36,808 nucleotides of DNA, taken from positions 1 to 36,808 of the forward strand of contig DULR01000065.1 in the NCBI GenBank assembly GCA_012840245.1. The letters are read 5' to 3'. Positions 36,741 to 36,808 of this stretch are shown piece by piece; the first letter of the stretch is position 1; every line of letters starts with the position of its first letter. The position numbers and the translations under genes were made by a program. This stretch comes from Clostridiaceae bacterium. GTDB taxonomy: Bacteria > Bacillota > Clostridia > DSM-8532. Below the pieces are notes generated by a model. It was not told where the DNA came from. It saw nothing but the letters and a program-made list of their open reading frames with translations, and did not search any database.

Positions 36741-36808
36741 ATGGAAAAGAGAAGAAATTTTAAACCCGAAGAAAAAGCAAAAATTGTAATTGAGATCTTA
36801 AAGGAAGA
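36741..36808 (+). mobile_element. Start of an IS3-type transposase (OrfA), cut by the window edge
   Basis: ATG 36741 opens MEKRRNFKPEEKAKIVIEIL then KE, which matches the helix-turn-helix start of IS3-family OrfA proteins (MSKRRNFSPEFKAKVVLE type). Only 22 residues are visible. The left boundary of the element is probably near 36700-36710, where similarity of the helicase remnant ends; I could not identify the terminal inverted repeat. Confidence 0.7.

Overview
The window looks like a chromosomal segment of a low-to-moderate GC, spore-forming member of the Clostridia. Evidence: Gram-positive style AGGAGG ribosome binding sites; the order mazG-rqcP-yabP-yabQ-divIC as in the Bacillus/Clostridium spore and division cluster; carD-yacL-ispD; a CIRCE operator in front of groESL; a Ctc-type bL25 protein; and an AbrB-type regulator fragment. 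I would not assign a genus from sequence alone.

Layout. (1) 1-323: tandem 22-23 bp repeats resembling an IS end have replaced the N-terminus of an AbrB-family gene. (2) 342-6525, minus strand: ispD, yacL, carD and a very large membrane EAL-domain signalling protein with a broken GGDEF and two degenerate HD-GYP-like domains. (3) 6664-7712, plus strand: a UPF0047 (YjbQ) protein and a DksA/TraR zinc-finger protein. (4) 7765-9299, minus strand, AT-rich: a three-gene toxin-antitoxin-chaperone (TAC) operon with an MqsR-like toxin, an MqsA-like antitoxin and a SecB-like chaperone. A perfect 28-bp palindrome lies in front of it, and the toxin reading frame is split at an A7 slippery run. (5) 9491-12813, plus: a second UPF0047 protein, glutaminyl-tRNA synthetase and L-lactate dehydrogenase. 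(6) 12874-16111, minus: divIC, yabQ, yabP, rqcP, mazG and a DUF6062-like protein. (7) 16299-16453: tRNA-Met(CAU) and tRNA-Glu(UUC) with promoter and terminator. (8) 16547-20105, minus: an unrecognised beta-rich protein, bL25/Ctc, groEL, groES, CIRCE. (9) 20400-36808: an accessory defence island with a DUF4143-type AAA ATPase, a complete Wadjet operon (jetABCD), a fusion protein with a gamma-glutamylcyclotransferase domain cut short by an in-frame stop, a complete type I restriction-modification operon (hsdM-hsdS-hsdR), a remnant of a DNA helicase, and the start of an IS3-type transposase at the right edge.

How it fits together. Regions 2, 5, 6, 7 and 8 are housekeeping: isoprenoid synthesis, translation, fermentation, division/sporulation, proteostasis. 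Regions 4 and 9 are accessory. Wadjet (plasmid cleavage by an SMC complex plus a topoisomerase-VI-like nuclease) and type I RM (cleavage of unmethylated DNA) are two separate barriers to incoming DNA, while the TAC operon links toxin control to a SecB-like chaperone. The most novel observation is the TAC operon, where an in-frame A-AAA-AAA heptamer would need a -1 shift to make full-length toxin. Both window edges carry IS-related sequence next to truncated genes. All assignments are by reading motifs and remembered family patterns; no database search was run.
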